Origin: Tricholoma matsutake
Lineage: Eukaryota > Basidiomycota > Agaricomycetes > Agaricales > Tricholomataceae
Direction: 5' to 3'
DNA length: 64,000 nt
NCBI GenBank assembly: GCA_026075535.2
Contig: AP026544.2
Coordinates: forward strand, 3,472,001 to 3,536,000
Shown here: positions 11,030 through 22,953 of the stretch, piece by piece
How positions within the stretch are numbered: the first letter of the stretch is position 1
How the letters are laid out: the number at the start of each line of letters is the position of its first letter
Translations under genes and position numbers: made by a program
The notes under the pieces: generated by a model
Seen by the model: the letters and a program-made list of their open reading frames with translations, nothing else
Databases searched by the model: none
Told to the model about the DNA's origin: nothing

Positions 11030-11475
11030 ACCCCATGCCTACGAGCTGCTGCTCGTAGGGTGGATCGTGTATGACACCAATGACATCCAGCACCCCCCAT
11101 CACTGCCATGAGCGACTGCTCATGGGGTGTATACGGGGTGCAAGAGCACAGGAACAGCATGGAGGGATGATGATGGCACCAAACAACACGCCTATGAGCA
11201 GCTGCCCATAGGGTAGTTTGTGGGTGCAGACAACGAGGGGGATGAATTACATGGGTGACAAGGGGGGGGGACAAAACAACAAGGGGAAAGGGAGATGATG
11301 ACCAGAAGGGGAGATGATGGTGACATCTGCCCCATGCATGCCTATGAGCATCTGCTCATAGGGTGTTTAAGGGGAGGGGGAGGGAGGGAGGGGAGAATGG
11401 ACAAACACTGCCACCAACATACAATGCACCACCCACCACCAGCCTCATGAGCAACTGCTCGTGGGGTGGATGGTG
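11030..11475. repeat. Five near-palindromic GAGCARYTGCTC motifs
   Basis: Copies centre at about 11050, 11115, 11200, 11350 and 11455, each of the form CCTATGAGCAGCTGCTCATAGGG with small changes, spaced 65-150 bp. Read in one frame they can encode HEQLLMGW-like peptides. The centre resembles an E-box (CAGCTG). Confidence 0.6.
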
Positions 11476-11850
11476 AGTGGAATGATGAGGAGGGAGGGAG
11501 AGAAGGGAGGGAGGGAAGCCGAGGTGAGAGAGGTGAGACACGACAGAGACAAGAGGGAGGGGAAATGATGGGACAGGGCTGATGAGACAGCTGACATGAT
11601 GCACCACCACCCCCTCCCCCCTGTTTTGTGGGGGGGGGTGGGTTTTTTTGTAGAATTTAAAATAGTATAATTAAATAGTAGAATTAATTTTCCCCCTGCA
11701 TTTGTGTGGGGTTTTTTTTAAAATCTATATTAGTTATCTACTCCCTCATGAAGACGCGAGAGCTCAACAATATTTTTTTGAGCTCTTGTGAGAGAGGTTA
11801 AAAATAAGTGAACTAATCCTAAGTGGACTTTATATTACATGTTTATTAAT

Positions 11851-11940
11851 GCTCCTGTGGCTCAACTGGTTGAGCACTTGTTTGGTGGTCATGTCACTTA
11901 TATCCCAAGGTCTGGGGTTCAATTCCTGGTCTGCCCATTT
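11851..11940 (+). other. tRNA-like sequence near right end of element B
   Basis: TGGCTCAACTGGTTGAGCA (11857-11875) is an A-box/D-arm match and GGTTCAATTCC (11916-11926) a B-box match. The stretch between them is longer than a normal anticodon arm. Probably a tRNA-derived (SINE-like) relic. Confidence 0.45.
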
Positions 11941-12737
11941 ATTTTGTAAGCACTTTCACCGAGTTAAGTCTTCTGAAATGGTGTGGTATTCTGACTACCT
12001 GTTGGAATTGCATAGGACTTTACTTGGAATTTACTAGGAATTTCTTGGAAATAAAAGTACATGGTCATCAAGATACATTCTGATTGGATTCTTATTGGAC
12101 TCCTAGGACTAGTGTTGGACTAGTAGGACTCCTATTGGATTCTGATCAGACTCTTATCAGAAAACTTGGACTCCTAGGACTCTGATAGGAATATGGGGGA
12201 GTGCAAAGTTTACAGTTGTTGACCTCTTCCAGTGTTCTGACTTGTTCATGTGAGGAGCCATACTGTGGATGATGAAGCCATGCAGCTTGTGCGATGATAG
12301 AGCCTTGGTAGTTTGAAGAGGTGTTCTAAAGTATAATAACCTCAAAAGGACTCTTGAAACACTGAAAAATTCAATACTCACACCTTAGAGGGTGTGCTAT
12401 CAAAAAGAGTGGAACCACAAGACACATAAGACATTGGGCTGATACTGCAACCAATAGAGCTTCTTGAATTTGCACCTGGAACAAGAAACATGGCTAAATT
12501 AATAGTGGAGCTCAGCTGGAGCTATGAGATATATGAGATCTATAATGAGAGAATATGCGCTGCTGGCAGCTTTTGCCAAGTTATGATATTATTCATTTGT
12601 ACCATCCCAAAATAGACACTACAAAAACAACAACAACACTACATGTTGGAAATTTGAAAAATGAAAGGTACAAAATTGAAACAACAGAGGTACAGTGACA
12701 ACAACATATAAGTCCTAAAAAGCACAAGCTAGACATC

Positions 12738-15195
12738 CTATTTTACTTGCCTTGCCCTCTTGGGCATACGAGCACCCATGTCATGACTTGGCGGTTTGCT
12801 GATTATATTGAGCTTTGAGATGGGCTCCTCAACAGCGTTGAGCACCTTTTCCAGAATTGCAGTCATGTTGTCATATGTGAGTCCATTGGGCTGGACAGTG
12901 TGGTCAGGACCACCTGGGAAACAAGTATATGGGAGAGTTCAATGGCAAATGGTGTGAAATCACACCAATAGTCTGAAAAGTATGGTACAACTGTGAGATG
13001 TGGACCACACATGTGCCCAGCTTTGGTCCAGCCAATAGTGGTGAGCTTGTTGTCGCTAAACCAGGCATGCATGGTGTTATTGGGAGGAATGTTGACTTTT
13101 GGTCGAGGTACTCCAGGTCCACTGGTGAAGGTGCAGATATAGAGAATAACATAAAGGAAGGATTCAAGGTCGTGATGAGGTTGGTGGATGAACTTTTCAT
13201 CAGTGTTAAGCAGGACCTCAATTGCCATGAACAGTGGGGTGCCCTGATTAATATAGGATCAACTATTTGGCTCATAGTGTGAAATGAGGGAACTTACAGT
13301 GTGAACCTGCCTGTCCTTTGACTCTTCAGCATCATCATTGATGGGCTCTTCAATGTCTTTATTCATAATTGGAATATCCTCATTGGTTGAGCCAAACCCA
13401 TCTATGCTCCCAACATCACCAATACTGCTGCCAGTTCCACTAGCCTTGTGTGTGTTCCACTAGCCTTGTGTGTGTTCCACTAGCCTTGTGTGTGTTCCAC
13501 TAGCCTTGTGTGTTTCCATGCACAAGGTAATATTCTCAAAGCTAGAGGCATATGTTTCACCTACTGGCAACACATTGGGATCTAAGTCATCAACAAGACA
13601 TGTGAAGTTGAAATCAATTAAAAGCCCAACTGCATTGGACATAGCATTGGGGCAAGAAATTAAAAAGTTGTTGATACTGATGTCGCAGTGCAGAATCTGA
13701 AGTTTTTCAAAAAGATATTTATGAACTGTAGATTTACTGTAAACTTCATTGCAGGCACAGAGTAGACAGACCACTTACCCCAAATAAGAGATATCATTAC
13801 AGAAATTAATTCCTTCTTTGACTTGAACAATGTCAGTGATTCTCCAATAGGTGTGCTAACATGGCAACAATGGACACGTTGAGAAAATGACCATCCATGC
13901 AAACCTTTGTGGTAATTCTCAGTGCAATCTCTTTGACCATTAATCTGGACATCATCACCACAGAACAATGATGGCACAGACCCTTTGATGGCATCATGTC
14001 CCTGAATAAGCTCCAAAATGATGGTTTCAGACTGTGCAAGACACACCTGAATCCAAGAATCTTTGAGTGTCAAGAATGTGTTGCCATGCCTCACAACCCA
14101 AACTTTAGTTGCACAACCAACAAGAGAGTTGAGATTGTAGATCATCTTGTGGACCTGGAAGGACTTTCTGGAGACTCTGATCTGTGTCACTCTCCCATAA
14201 TGATTTATGTCTACATTTGGATCAACCCCAATGTCAGAAACCTCTCCAAACATGAAAAAGGCCATAATTCGAAAGAATGTCTTTGCGTGCATCTTCCCAC
14301 TACTATGCAGTGGGATATCAAGAAGTTGAACTTGTCCATCGTGATCAGTGAGAGTGAGAGAGAGAGCATTGCCACCCATGAAGGCCAGAGCAAGAATGAA
14401 ATGATGATTGGCTTGGCACACAAACATCACATATGCATTTATGGTGTCAATTATGGTCTTGGACCTTGCCATCAGCGTTGGGGTCGATTCACAGATCACA
14501 TGGATAAAGCACCAACCACAATGGGTTGCCAGCTCATTCTGAAGATGAGTTTGATAGGCTTTGTCAATGAGGATGAGATCAGGTTTCCTAATGATGGAGC
14601 TCCCAACCTGTACAGTGCTGCAGTTACAGTATAACCAGACCCAACTGCTGGTGGTTGAGGTTGCCTTTTCCATGGTGAGAGTAACATGATTTAACCAATC
14701 AGCCACCATGACCTCTGAATAATCCTTCATAAGGTGAAGCCGCATTCTTTCAGCTTCCCAGATTGGTCTCTGCTCAATGTCTTGGACTGAAAAAGATTGT
14801 CCCATTTTTTTGAAGAAGGTGTCATCAAGTGGGAAGGGAGGTTGATCATCGGGAAAGAGGATATCAAGGAACACAGATGATGTGGTGATAGTCTGGCCAG
14901 TAAGATCTTTTCAAAGAGCTGCATAGAGCATTTGACTGGGGAAAGCTTCCCCAGGTAAAAGCAATGAATATAAACAAGAAACAAAGGTGGTTACTGAAGA
15001 AGCCATGGCAGCAGCAGGACATAGGGCATGTTTTCCTTTTGGCAGGTCTGCCTATGCACATTCAAGAGTGTAATCTCGACCATGAAGAGCAGCGGCGAGG
15101 TACGAGTCAATGGCTGCATCGGGGCTGTGAGGTGGATGGGAGGGATCTTCAGAGTCAACCTGATAATTATGGAGTTTTGGTAACTGTGAAGTCAT
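12738..15195 (-). pseudogene. FunK1-type fungal protein kinase, decayed
   Basis: The minus-strand translation follows the FunK1 family of serine/threonine-like kinases expanded in mushroom fungi. Order: N-terminal region from an ATG near 15195 (SEDPSHPPHSPDAAIDSYL, then LHGRDYTLEC); KPDLILID-type region; VKDSW-equivalent LKDSW; the catalytic loop LHCDISINNFL near 13690, where HRD has become HCD (a CGT-to-TGT change would do this); LIDFNF at the metal-binding position; and, after a 54-nt intron (13244-13297, GTAAGT...CAG), GTPLFMAIEVL and HHDLESFLYVILYICTF. The C-terminus can be followed to TAG at 12738-12740 only by shifting frame near 12915. A 20-bp repeat at 13435-13513 adds a TAG, and another TAG follows LECA. 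Probably inactive. Confidence 0.75.
13435..13513. repeat. Four tandem 20-bp units inside the kinase exon
   Basis: TTCCACTAGCCTTGTGTGTG is repeated four times, the last unit one base short. Three extra units add 60 bp, so the downstream frame is kept. Reading through, the frame rotates with each unit and meets TAG at 13460-13462. Confidence 0.9.
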
Positions 15196-15469
15196 GGAGG
15201 GACAGGAAAGTTGATGGAGAATGCTAAAACAGGAGTCGTCAAGGAAGGTGGAGAGATAAAAGATGCCATCTATCACTTTTTGTACACTCAAGTACAAATA
15301 TGCAAAAAGAGAACATAAAGTGAGGGAATATTGATGAATCAGTGAATTGTGAACCAATATTGATGGTTGTTTGAGAGGGTCTGTGACTTAAGTAGTATTA
15401 TGAAAAGGCAATGCAGAGGAAAGGTGTATGATGTGTATGTAAGCAACTAATAATACAGCTGTATATGTA

Positions 15470-15830
15470 CATTCTGAGTTATTTGAATATTAATGTTTGA
15501 AGGTCTGTTGGTGTTGGTGTTGGCACTGGTGTTGGTGTTGGCATTGACATAATCTGCTGGTGTTGTTGTAGTTTGCTGGCATCGTTGTAGTTTGCTGGTG
15601 TTGTTGTTGTTGTCTGGTCTCAGCATCATTGTCTGCTGCCATTGTCATCTGGTGTTGCTTGCATTACCACCCTATGAGCAGGGGCTCACAGGCATGGTGT
15701 GGTGGTTGGGTGTAGGTGTCATCAAAAGATTAAGAACCTAAAAACAACAACAAAATATCAAGTTAGTTAAAAAAACAACAAATCAATGATCAAAAAACAT
15801 ACTCAATGCCCAAATGACATGACTGGCATT
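15470..15830 (-). other. Module fragment G and GTT/GGC-type microsatellite
   Basis: 15495-15615 is an imperfect GGTGTTGGTGTTGGC-type microsatellite. 15660-15695 holds a degenerate GAGCAGGGGCTCACAGG copy of the palindromic motif. On the minus strand a GTATGT donor near 15812 and a TTTTTAG acceptor near 15739 followed by GTTCTTAATC resemble the intron of the hairpin-intron module, but without a perfect hairpin. It lies between two decayed genes. Confidence 0.4.
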
Positions 15831-16956
15831 GTCTAGGCTGGTTGTGTTGGTAGGGCTGTGGCATTTTTCCAGTAAGTTCACGGGGCGTGGCTAATGCACT
15901 GGCCAGAAGCCATTCAAAATCCAAGAAGCATGACTTACCCATCCCATCGTCCTCACGGCCAATCAAATACTGAATGCGAGTGATGTCATGATAGGTGGGG
16001 CACCACCAACCATCCCATTGTGGTATGGCCACAGGTTCTCCGAGAGTATCCAATCGTCGTAAACATTTGCGATCTGTTTTGCAATAGAGATCCTGAAACA
16101 GTCCAGCTCACAAGTGTGATTGATGATTCAAGTGGTGGAGACCAAAGGTATACATGTGATCAATCCATTGTGTGGGTACCCCATGGTGAATAAGATGTCA
16201 GGTTACCATGTCCAAGGTGGCTTCAAGCACCAACTTATTGTCATAAGGGTGAATGGTGAGACTATCACTGGAACACTCAATGAATGGTGTGTTGGGGTTC
16301 GATGCATTCCAGATGTCAATGGCTTAGCGGTAGAAGCCAGGGAGGGCCACTACACACCCATATACTCACATGAAATAGGGTCGGGCAATCACCGTATGGG
16401 GTCCAAGTGCGTGTCCTAACAAATACCCAAATATGTTACATTGATCAGCTTTAAGAGCCACATTCATGGCTACACCATGGGTGGCATTGCTACTGCCTAA
16501 GCATCCATGGTGCATGATGTACTGAGACATCAGGTCAATGTCCAGCAGCTGTTCTACAGGCAAAGGGGGTAGTCTGGCACCACTGGTCTTATTCTGTCAA
16601 TTACCTGTGAACATGTCTTCATCTCGGTGTATGGGGAAGTCCTCCCATAGTTGGTGGTTGTTGGGGAATGGCTTATGGATCTTGTGAACAAAGACACCGT
16701 CCTTCAAGATTTTGTGCATGGCCAAGTCCCATAGCTCTGGTATGAACCCACCAGTAATGCGATGAAATTTGATCAGCAATCAATAGGCTTCAACATGGTC
16801 GATGGCGGATTCTTTCCAATCGTTAATGAATTGTACTCCTCGGGTGACTTCCTGGGGATTCATAGGAAATCCTCATGGTAAATATGAGTACAGGGGGTGA
16901 TTGCCATTGGTCATATACGGGTTTTCCATATGACCCTCAAAGTTGCTTGCTACCGC
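15790..16956 (-). pseudogene. Decayed gene, hypothetical protein
   Basis: From 16950 the minus strand reads DLSAVASNFEGHMENPYM, then YLP-stop-GFPMNPQEVTRG, then DWKESAIDHVEAY-stop-LLIKFHR, then FIPELWDLAMHKILKDG. After a gap come LLDIDLMSQYIMHHG and LGHALGPHTVI. At 16053-15860 it reads PQWDGWWCPTYHDITRIQYLIGREDDG. Both early stops are TGA (16873-16875 and 16780-16782). I do not recognise a domain. The 5' end is cut by the LTR-like repeat at 16957. Confidence 0.45.
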
Positions 16957-18013
16957 TGATAGGTCCACCTTGTCATTCAAGCTCAGAGAACACATCTATG
17001 ATCATTGTTGAAGCTCTATGAGTCTCTACAGACCTCTACAAAGCTCTATGAACTCATGTAAACCCCTCCAAAGTTCTACAAACCTCTACAAACCTCTACA
17101 AAGTCACGAAAATGCTTTGAAATTCTTTGAAACACTTCAAAAATTCTTTGCATCACTTCGAAAATCTTTGCAATGCCTTGGAATTCTTTGTATGCCTTCA
17201 ACCACCATAATACAATTTCCCCAACCTTCAGACACACATCCCACACTTGCTACACATTGCCACATCACATTCCAAGCACACCAGACATGAGGAGACAAGA
17301 CATTTCGCTTTTTAGGACACATTGCAGTGTTTTCGACATTTCCATGATATAGTGGAACAATAGGACAAGTACCTTTGATATATTATGCTTCTACACATTT
17401 CCCCTCACATCATTTCCCATTTATTTTGTGATTTGGATACTTCTTTATTGTCTTATTCCTTGCCTCATGGCCTTATTTCCTTTTTAGTACTATTTCCCCA
17501 AAACTTATATAGTCTTGTACCACTATACAACAAAAGGTGGAATATATTGTCACATCAGTCCCTCGTATATCATATTAGTCTGACTCAGGAGTTTCCCTCT
17601 TGAGTTCCAGCACCTCATCTTAGCTCTAAAGTTCTGCAAATTGTCGTAAACTTCTTTGAAATTTGTCATACTGTCTCTAAACTCTCTCTTATTATCTCAA
17701 TCATCTCTTGTCACCTTTGACTCCCATTGCAATTTCATATTATCCATACCCTATTCTTGTCACTATCCTCGAAAATCTTTGAAACAACATTGCACACCCA
17801 CAAAATTCTTCGGACTTCTTTGCACACACTCAAAATTCTTTGAACTTCTTTGCAAGCTTTCGCAGTACTTCATACAGCATCGTGTCACATCACATTCATG
17901 CTCACTGCTGACAGCAATATTTAGTACCACCTTGCACCCTTCCTCTGACTCATGTTATATCATTTGAAGCCTATTTGTGGGTTTTGTTTGGGTTTCTGGG
18001 TTGAGCATTATCA
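16957..18013 (+). repeat. Solo LTR-like repeat, copy L1
   Basis: It begins TGATAGGTCCACCTTGTC and ends TTGAGCATTATCA (TG...CA), matching copies at 57297-58655 and, inverted, 61757-63074. It has no coding capacity and many CTTCGAAA/TTCTTTGAAA-type short repeats. Unlike the other two copies it lacks a matching 4-bp flank (CCGC against CCAT), so one side is probably rearranged. Confidence 0.75.
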
Positions 18014-18344
18014 CCATGTACAGCCTCACAGTATGTAAACCCTTGCTTTTTGTGTTCTTTCTCTTTGGCATGTCCCAGTATTATTTTACTTTAGTTATTA
18101 TTACAATTAAATTACATCTACTATAGTGTGTAGATTGAGGTCAGTTAGAACTGGTTAGAACTGGTTTCAATCGACTTTAAATAAGTATTCAAATCAATGC
18201 AACTGCAACCAATGGACTGGCCAAATGAGGGCAACTGCAACCGCAAAATAACCAAACTGCAGTTTGGCTCAGTTTCAGTTTTTTTCCAGTTCAAGCTGCA
18301 GACAAATCAGGGTCTGCTGATGTACACATTGCATTGAATGATAT

Positions 18345-18690
18345 GGGTTTGGTGGATGCTGTTGAATGCTCTATATATATGTACCTACTATAGTAACCAA
18401 TGAATGCACTATTAAATACCTTCCTGGACAGTACAGTACGTTACAATACAGTGGATAATTGAGCATGTAAGTTGTATAGACATGGTAGCCTATGAATTGG
18501 TGACACAGGCATCAGCATTGGCATTGGCATTGGATTGGCATTGGCATCAGCATTAGGTAGCTGGGATTAGGCAGGACATTGGCATCAGGCACACATACAT
18601 TGTGTCAAGTGAGACAGGGTGGACACTGTTGAACACTCTATGTATATATGTATGTACTATAGTAACAAATAAGTGCACTGTTACAATGCT
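18345..18690. repeat. Duplicated A/T-rich segment around GGCATT repeats
   Basis: GTGGATGCTGTTGAATGCTC at about 18352 and GTGGACACTGTTGAACACTC at about 18620 begin two similar 75-bp segments flanking a GGCATT/GGCATC run (18508-18560). A third relative lies at 42215-42290, beside the KDZ block, suggesting a shared transposon end. Confidence 0.5.
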
Positions 18691-18841
18691 TCTGTACATA
18701 TATAGGGATCTGCATGGTTTTGGCAACCCGTGTGGGTAGATGGGTACAGGTAATATGGGTCACACATATAGTACCCACTGTGCCTACCTGTCACCCAACT
18801 CATTCTTACCAGTTAAATACAAACTTTTATTCATATATTTA

Positions 18842-19199
18842 CAAGTTTCGGCACAAAGATGAGTGCTGCAAATCATTTATTTACTTATATACTATGTATT
18901 GGTATACTAACTAACTTATTTTACATATAACTTACAGGGGAAGCAACACCCCAGAAGAAGGAAAGTTTGTGGAAGCAGGGTATTATATACTAGTTGATGT
19001 TTACTACTATTTGGTTCCAGTAAATGAACATGAACACAATGCAACACACTGTTTACTGGAACCAAATAATAGTAAACATCAACCAGTATATAATACCCTG
19101 CTTCCACAAGCTTTCTATGTAAAATAAGTTAGTTAGTATACTAATACATAGTATATAAGTAAACAAATAGTTTGCAGCACTCATCTGAGTGCTGAAACT
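18842..19199. repeat. Large foldback (inverted repeat)
   Basis: The left arm (about 18842-19024) and right arm (about 19052-19199) are near-perfect inverse copies, separated by 26 nt. Shared stretches include TTGTGGAAGCAGGGTATTAT and ATATACTATGTATT. The left arm has an extra ~30 bp near 18930-18960. A transcript would form a hairpin of about 145 bp. Confidence 0.85.
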
Positions 19200-19617
19200 G
19201 CACACCTGTGATCCATCTCATGTAAAAAATCAATCCTAGTACAACAAGAGTGAACTATAAGTACAGTAAGTAATCATTTGCTACTGAATAATAAGTCGTT
19301 ACTCACCTCAGTCTCTGTATAAGTGACTGAGGTGATCTGGTATCTGTCTACTGTATATATATGAGTCATGTTAGATAAAGGATAATGACCCTTACCCTTA
19401 TCCTCACATACCCTTTGCCCATACCCCCAGGGGTATGTAAACCCTTGCCATTCACTAATTCTTGACCAGTTCTTCTTCATTCGTTCAAGTTAAAAAGCAT
19501 TTGAGAGTGAAAATATGCCTCAGTCATATAAGGTATGATCAATTTTATTAAAGTATGATGGGGGTTTTCAATATGATAACACACTAACAGAAACAAAAGT
19601 ATGATGAATCATATACA
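19200..19617. other. LTR relic and intergenic sequence
   Basis: CTCACCTCAGTC...GACTGAGGTGA at 19306-19338 resembles the palindromic part of the minus-strand copia LTR at 56540-56570, so a copia LTR relic is likely. 19380-19450 is rich in CCCTTACCC/ATACCC motifs like those at 29290-29380 and 36310-36450. No gene is visible. Confidence 0.35.
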
Positions 19618-22531
19618 ATGAGATGCCCAGATTGCAATGAAGATATATGGGTTGGAACAGGTGGTCCAAAAAATCTTGCCAGTCACCGAGGGCAAAAACC
19701 ATGCTGCAATGGGCAGGAAAAGAAGGCATGGTCAAAAAAGCAGGGCAGAACATGCACATTGTTTGACATTGGTATCACCAAAGCCACAGCTAAACCAAAA
19801 ATAGTTCAACCTACTTCATCCCAATCTCTAATCCATGTCATTGCTACACCAGTGGGAGAACAACAGGAACTAGTCCCTGATGTCACCACACGCAAAAGGA
19901 AAGGCTGTTCAACAGGGTGGGGATTACTGCAAAGGCTACATGACGCCACAGGGAGATTGGAGTTATTGCCCAGAGTGCCTGAAGCCAGGGAGGACAATCA
20001 GTTGGCATCATTTAGTCATGAAGGAGCAGTGTTTGAGTTGGCTGCTGTCAGTGATGACAAAGTCTGGGAGGTAGTAAACCCTCAACTCAACCGATTGCTA
20101 GGTTTTGGATGACCAAAGGATGAAATCCGTGCATTAATCCGGTGAGGGCTGCAAGGGGTGCATGGGCTGTGTGGATTTTTGGAATATCTTGTGCAAGAGA
20201 AAGCAATAGCAGGAGGTCCATTGGAAGGAAAGATTGCAATTCTCCTTGACACAATGAATCAGTACGACAGCACTTACATAAATGATCATAAGTTGACTGA
20301 CCTACAAAACAGATTGATACCGAGTGGCACAGGTAGTCAGATGAAGCTGACTGACATTGACTTGGAAGTTGATGAGAGACATCCAGCTGAACTTGGGCAT
20401 GAGCATGCCACCACCGAACTCACCAGTTCTGCTTCCACCTCCTTTTCAAATCTGACACTATGTTGCCATGGCGTTCATCTCACTATGCAACCTGGCATCA
20501 GCCCATACGAAGCCTATCCATTTATGCTACATGCAAAGCTTAAACTTCCTTGGAATATTCATATCACGAATGATCAACTCACCTTGTTGTCTATCCATTG
20601 CCCTGGCTACATACCCCCATCTAAGTCTCCAGCTTGTTGAGCTCCTAATGCACCATGTTGTTCAAGGAATTGTGGACCGAATGAGGGATGGCGTGCACAA
20701 GAACTCTACACTTGCCTACCAACCCATACAGGGGTTGATTGAAATTGTGCAGCATAGTAATAATCAGCTAAATGTATTGCGAATAACAAAGCATACCATA
20801 TCATGATGGCTCACCACACAAGCTAGGACACTCAACAATTATAAGAAGTTTGTGATGGCATTAAGTAAAGGGAAACTCAGAGAGTCAATGCTCTGATTCG
20901 TGCGGGGTTGAGGTGGGGAGCAGGAATACATGGGTTGCTGCAATTGCTTGATCGTGCAAACCAGGGTCTCTATCAACCCAAGGGCTTTACTGAAGAGGAA
21001 ATTCTTTGTGGCATCTTGTTCCTGTGGCTTGGCAGCTCCTGTGTGGCAACACTAGCATGCTGAACCCTTGGTTCCCCATCAGTTTTGACCCTGAGACAGA
21101 ATAGCCCAGTTCAACCTCTCACTGCATCACCTGGAAGCCCAACATTGCAAGAAATACAGCAAAACATCAAGTCAGCCTTTGAAAATACAGATGTAATGGG
21201 AGCATATGGATATGTTTTGATGATTGACAAGATCACTATTGAAGCATGTTCATGCTGGGATCCTGCAACAAACAACATACTCAGTTTATGTTGGGAACAC
21301 ACGGCTCACCTCAGTTTGAAATTCTGCTCAATTAACAATGTCAAAGTGTTATTCCGAGGTATTTTGGATGGGGAATGTCATTATGCCAAAGAGGTATGCT
21401 GTGTTAGATAGTCCTATTTGTATGTCTACCAAACTTAACTCTATGATAGGCATCAGTCTTTTCCATTGGATTGTTATCCAATTATCACCACATAGCTGGA
21501 TCTCAACCATTTTTAGCTTCAGGAACTTTCAAGAGAGAGGATGCAGAGGTGCATGGACAACTGATTTCCTTGTTGTTGATGCATGTGTTGCTGAGACAAA
21601 GTCAATTGGTGTCTCAATGTATTGCGTTGCCTCAGATGGCAAGAGTCACTGTGGTGCTTTGCTTACAGCACTGACTCAAAGCCAATTATTGGATGAGCGC
21701 AGTCTGCTCTACACTATTCTGGGTGGAATGCGACTTATGAACCTCTTTGTTGGGAATGACAATCTCACAGTTGATAAGGATCCCAAGCATATTATGAAAC
21801 CATGTCAGAATCTATTACTGAGAAAATCTGGTGTGCTAATTCTCAACACTCACATCACTCTGGCCCTACTGCATTTTCATCTGAAGGAATCCAGTCTATC
21901 TTCAGTTCATATTGACAATCTCCTCGACCCAACAGACAAGAAAAATGTTCCCATTTGTTACACTCTTCTAAAAGAAATTTGGTCACTCCAATGTCCCATT
22001 CCCACTGACAAACCTAGTTTTGTGAAGGCATGCAATGCTCTCCAAATCCTTGGGACACTTTTCTGGCATCTTGTTCTTCCATTTGTCCATGTCTATCACA
22101 TGCTGTTGAATGCCTCAATGTATTTTCATTGCATCCAGAGTGGGACTGTGGACCATGGCAGTTTAAGCTCCATGTGATTGAGGACAGTAATGGTGATGTC
22201 CTGTCAAGTGTTGACCATATAAGCCTGAAAACCTGGAAGGGTGATGTGTCGGTGGGGTCCATTGTTCTGCTCACTGCGTAGAATGAAGGATGTCAGTCAA
22301 TCAAGACTGAATTTGCATCTCTTGGTGTTTTGTCGCACTTCACCAAAATGGAGAAAACTAAAGTTGACCTACTTTATCCATTTGTACAAGTAGAAGATGC
22401 CAAAGAAGATGACAATGAAGCTGTCAACACTGCTCCTGCTGAAACTCCATTATTCCATTGTGTTGACCTGAACACAGTGACAGCTGCACTTGAGGAGAAT
22501 GCAGCAGAACCACTTAGCCTTGAGGACCATG
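19618..22531 (+). pseudogene. Decayed multi-copy Agaricomycete hypothetical protein
   Basis: The start ATG at 19618 opens RCPDCNEDIWVGTGGPKN with LASHRGQKPCC, a C-x2-C...H...C zinc-finger-like head. Then come TLFDIGITKA, VWEVVNPQLNRLL and GFLEYLVQEKAIAGGPLEGK. After frameshifts come KFVMALSKGK and IHGLLQLLDRANQGLYQPKG. A longer frame at 21338-22177 contains CVASDGKSHCGALL, LMNLFVGNDNLTVDKD and LLDPTDKKNVP. The final frame runs to about 22530 and contains HFTKMEKTKVDLLYPF. I recognise the overall order from a widely repeated mushroom protein family of unknown function. Multiple frame changes and TGA codons (for example after LGFG near 20110) make it a pseudogene. Element C truncates it at LEDHV. 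Confidence 0.55.
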
Positions 22532-22732
22532 TGAGGTCTTTACACTCCCCCCCCCCAATCCGAGTGGACTCCACTTGGACTCAACTAGAAATTTGTTGGC
22601 TGAGACACCTGCCAAATTAGTAGGTCCGGTCCAAGCAGACTCCTAGTATAGTCCTAGCGTCTGATTGGACAGTCCTAGCATTCAATGTGTTTGCAGTTAC
22701 TTATTTATACATAAATAGAAAATGTAATTAAC

Positions 22733-22808
22733 AGTAGGATTCGAACTCTCACTTTGACATAACTTATGTAATGAAGCGAATGAGCCTAACTGTTACACTA
22801 CAAGAGCT
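22733..22808 (-). other. tRNA-like sequence in element C
   Basis: On the minus strand it runs from GCTCTTGTAGTGTAACAG to a perfect B box GAGTTCGAATCCT (22755-22743). Spacing is close to a tRNA but the arms pair poorly. It occupies the same place and orientation, about 200 bp inside the left end, as the relic in element B. Confidence 0.45.
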
Positions 22809-22953
22809 TTTCTCTTATGGAAAAGCAATGCTGTACATACAACACCCAGTGGCTGTGTATTGAAAGGCACACAGCTGTGTCATCAACACATCACTACTGT
22901 CAAGTTTCAACAATGCTGCCTCCTCCTACCTCGCAAACCAAAGACAGAAGCAG

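Larger units (their letters stand above)
10122..12214. mobile_element. Non-autonomous TIR element B (about 2.1 kb)
   Basis: The left end reads GAGGTCTTTACACTCCCCCC. The right end is the inverse of GTAAACTTTGCACTCCCCC. GTTGTTG flanks both sides (10115-10121 and 12215-12221), an approximately 8-bp target duplication compatible with hAT. Subterminal sequence is dense in short GGAATCC/GGACTCC-type motifs on both strands. It shares its termini with element C. The interior carries tRNA-like boxes, the hairpin-intron module and five near-palindromic GAGCARYTGCTC motifs, but no transposase. Confidence 0.7.

Noticed and set aside
11851..11940. Functional tRNA gene
   Set aside because: A and B boxes are good but the segment between them is too long and no anticodon arm folds.
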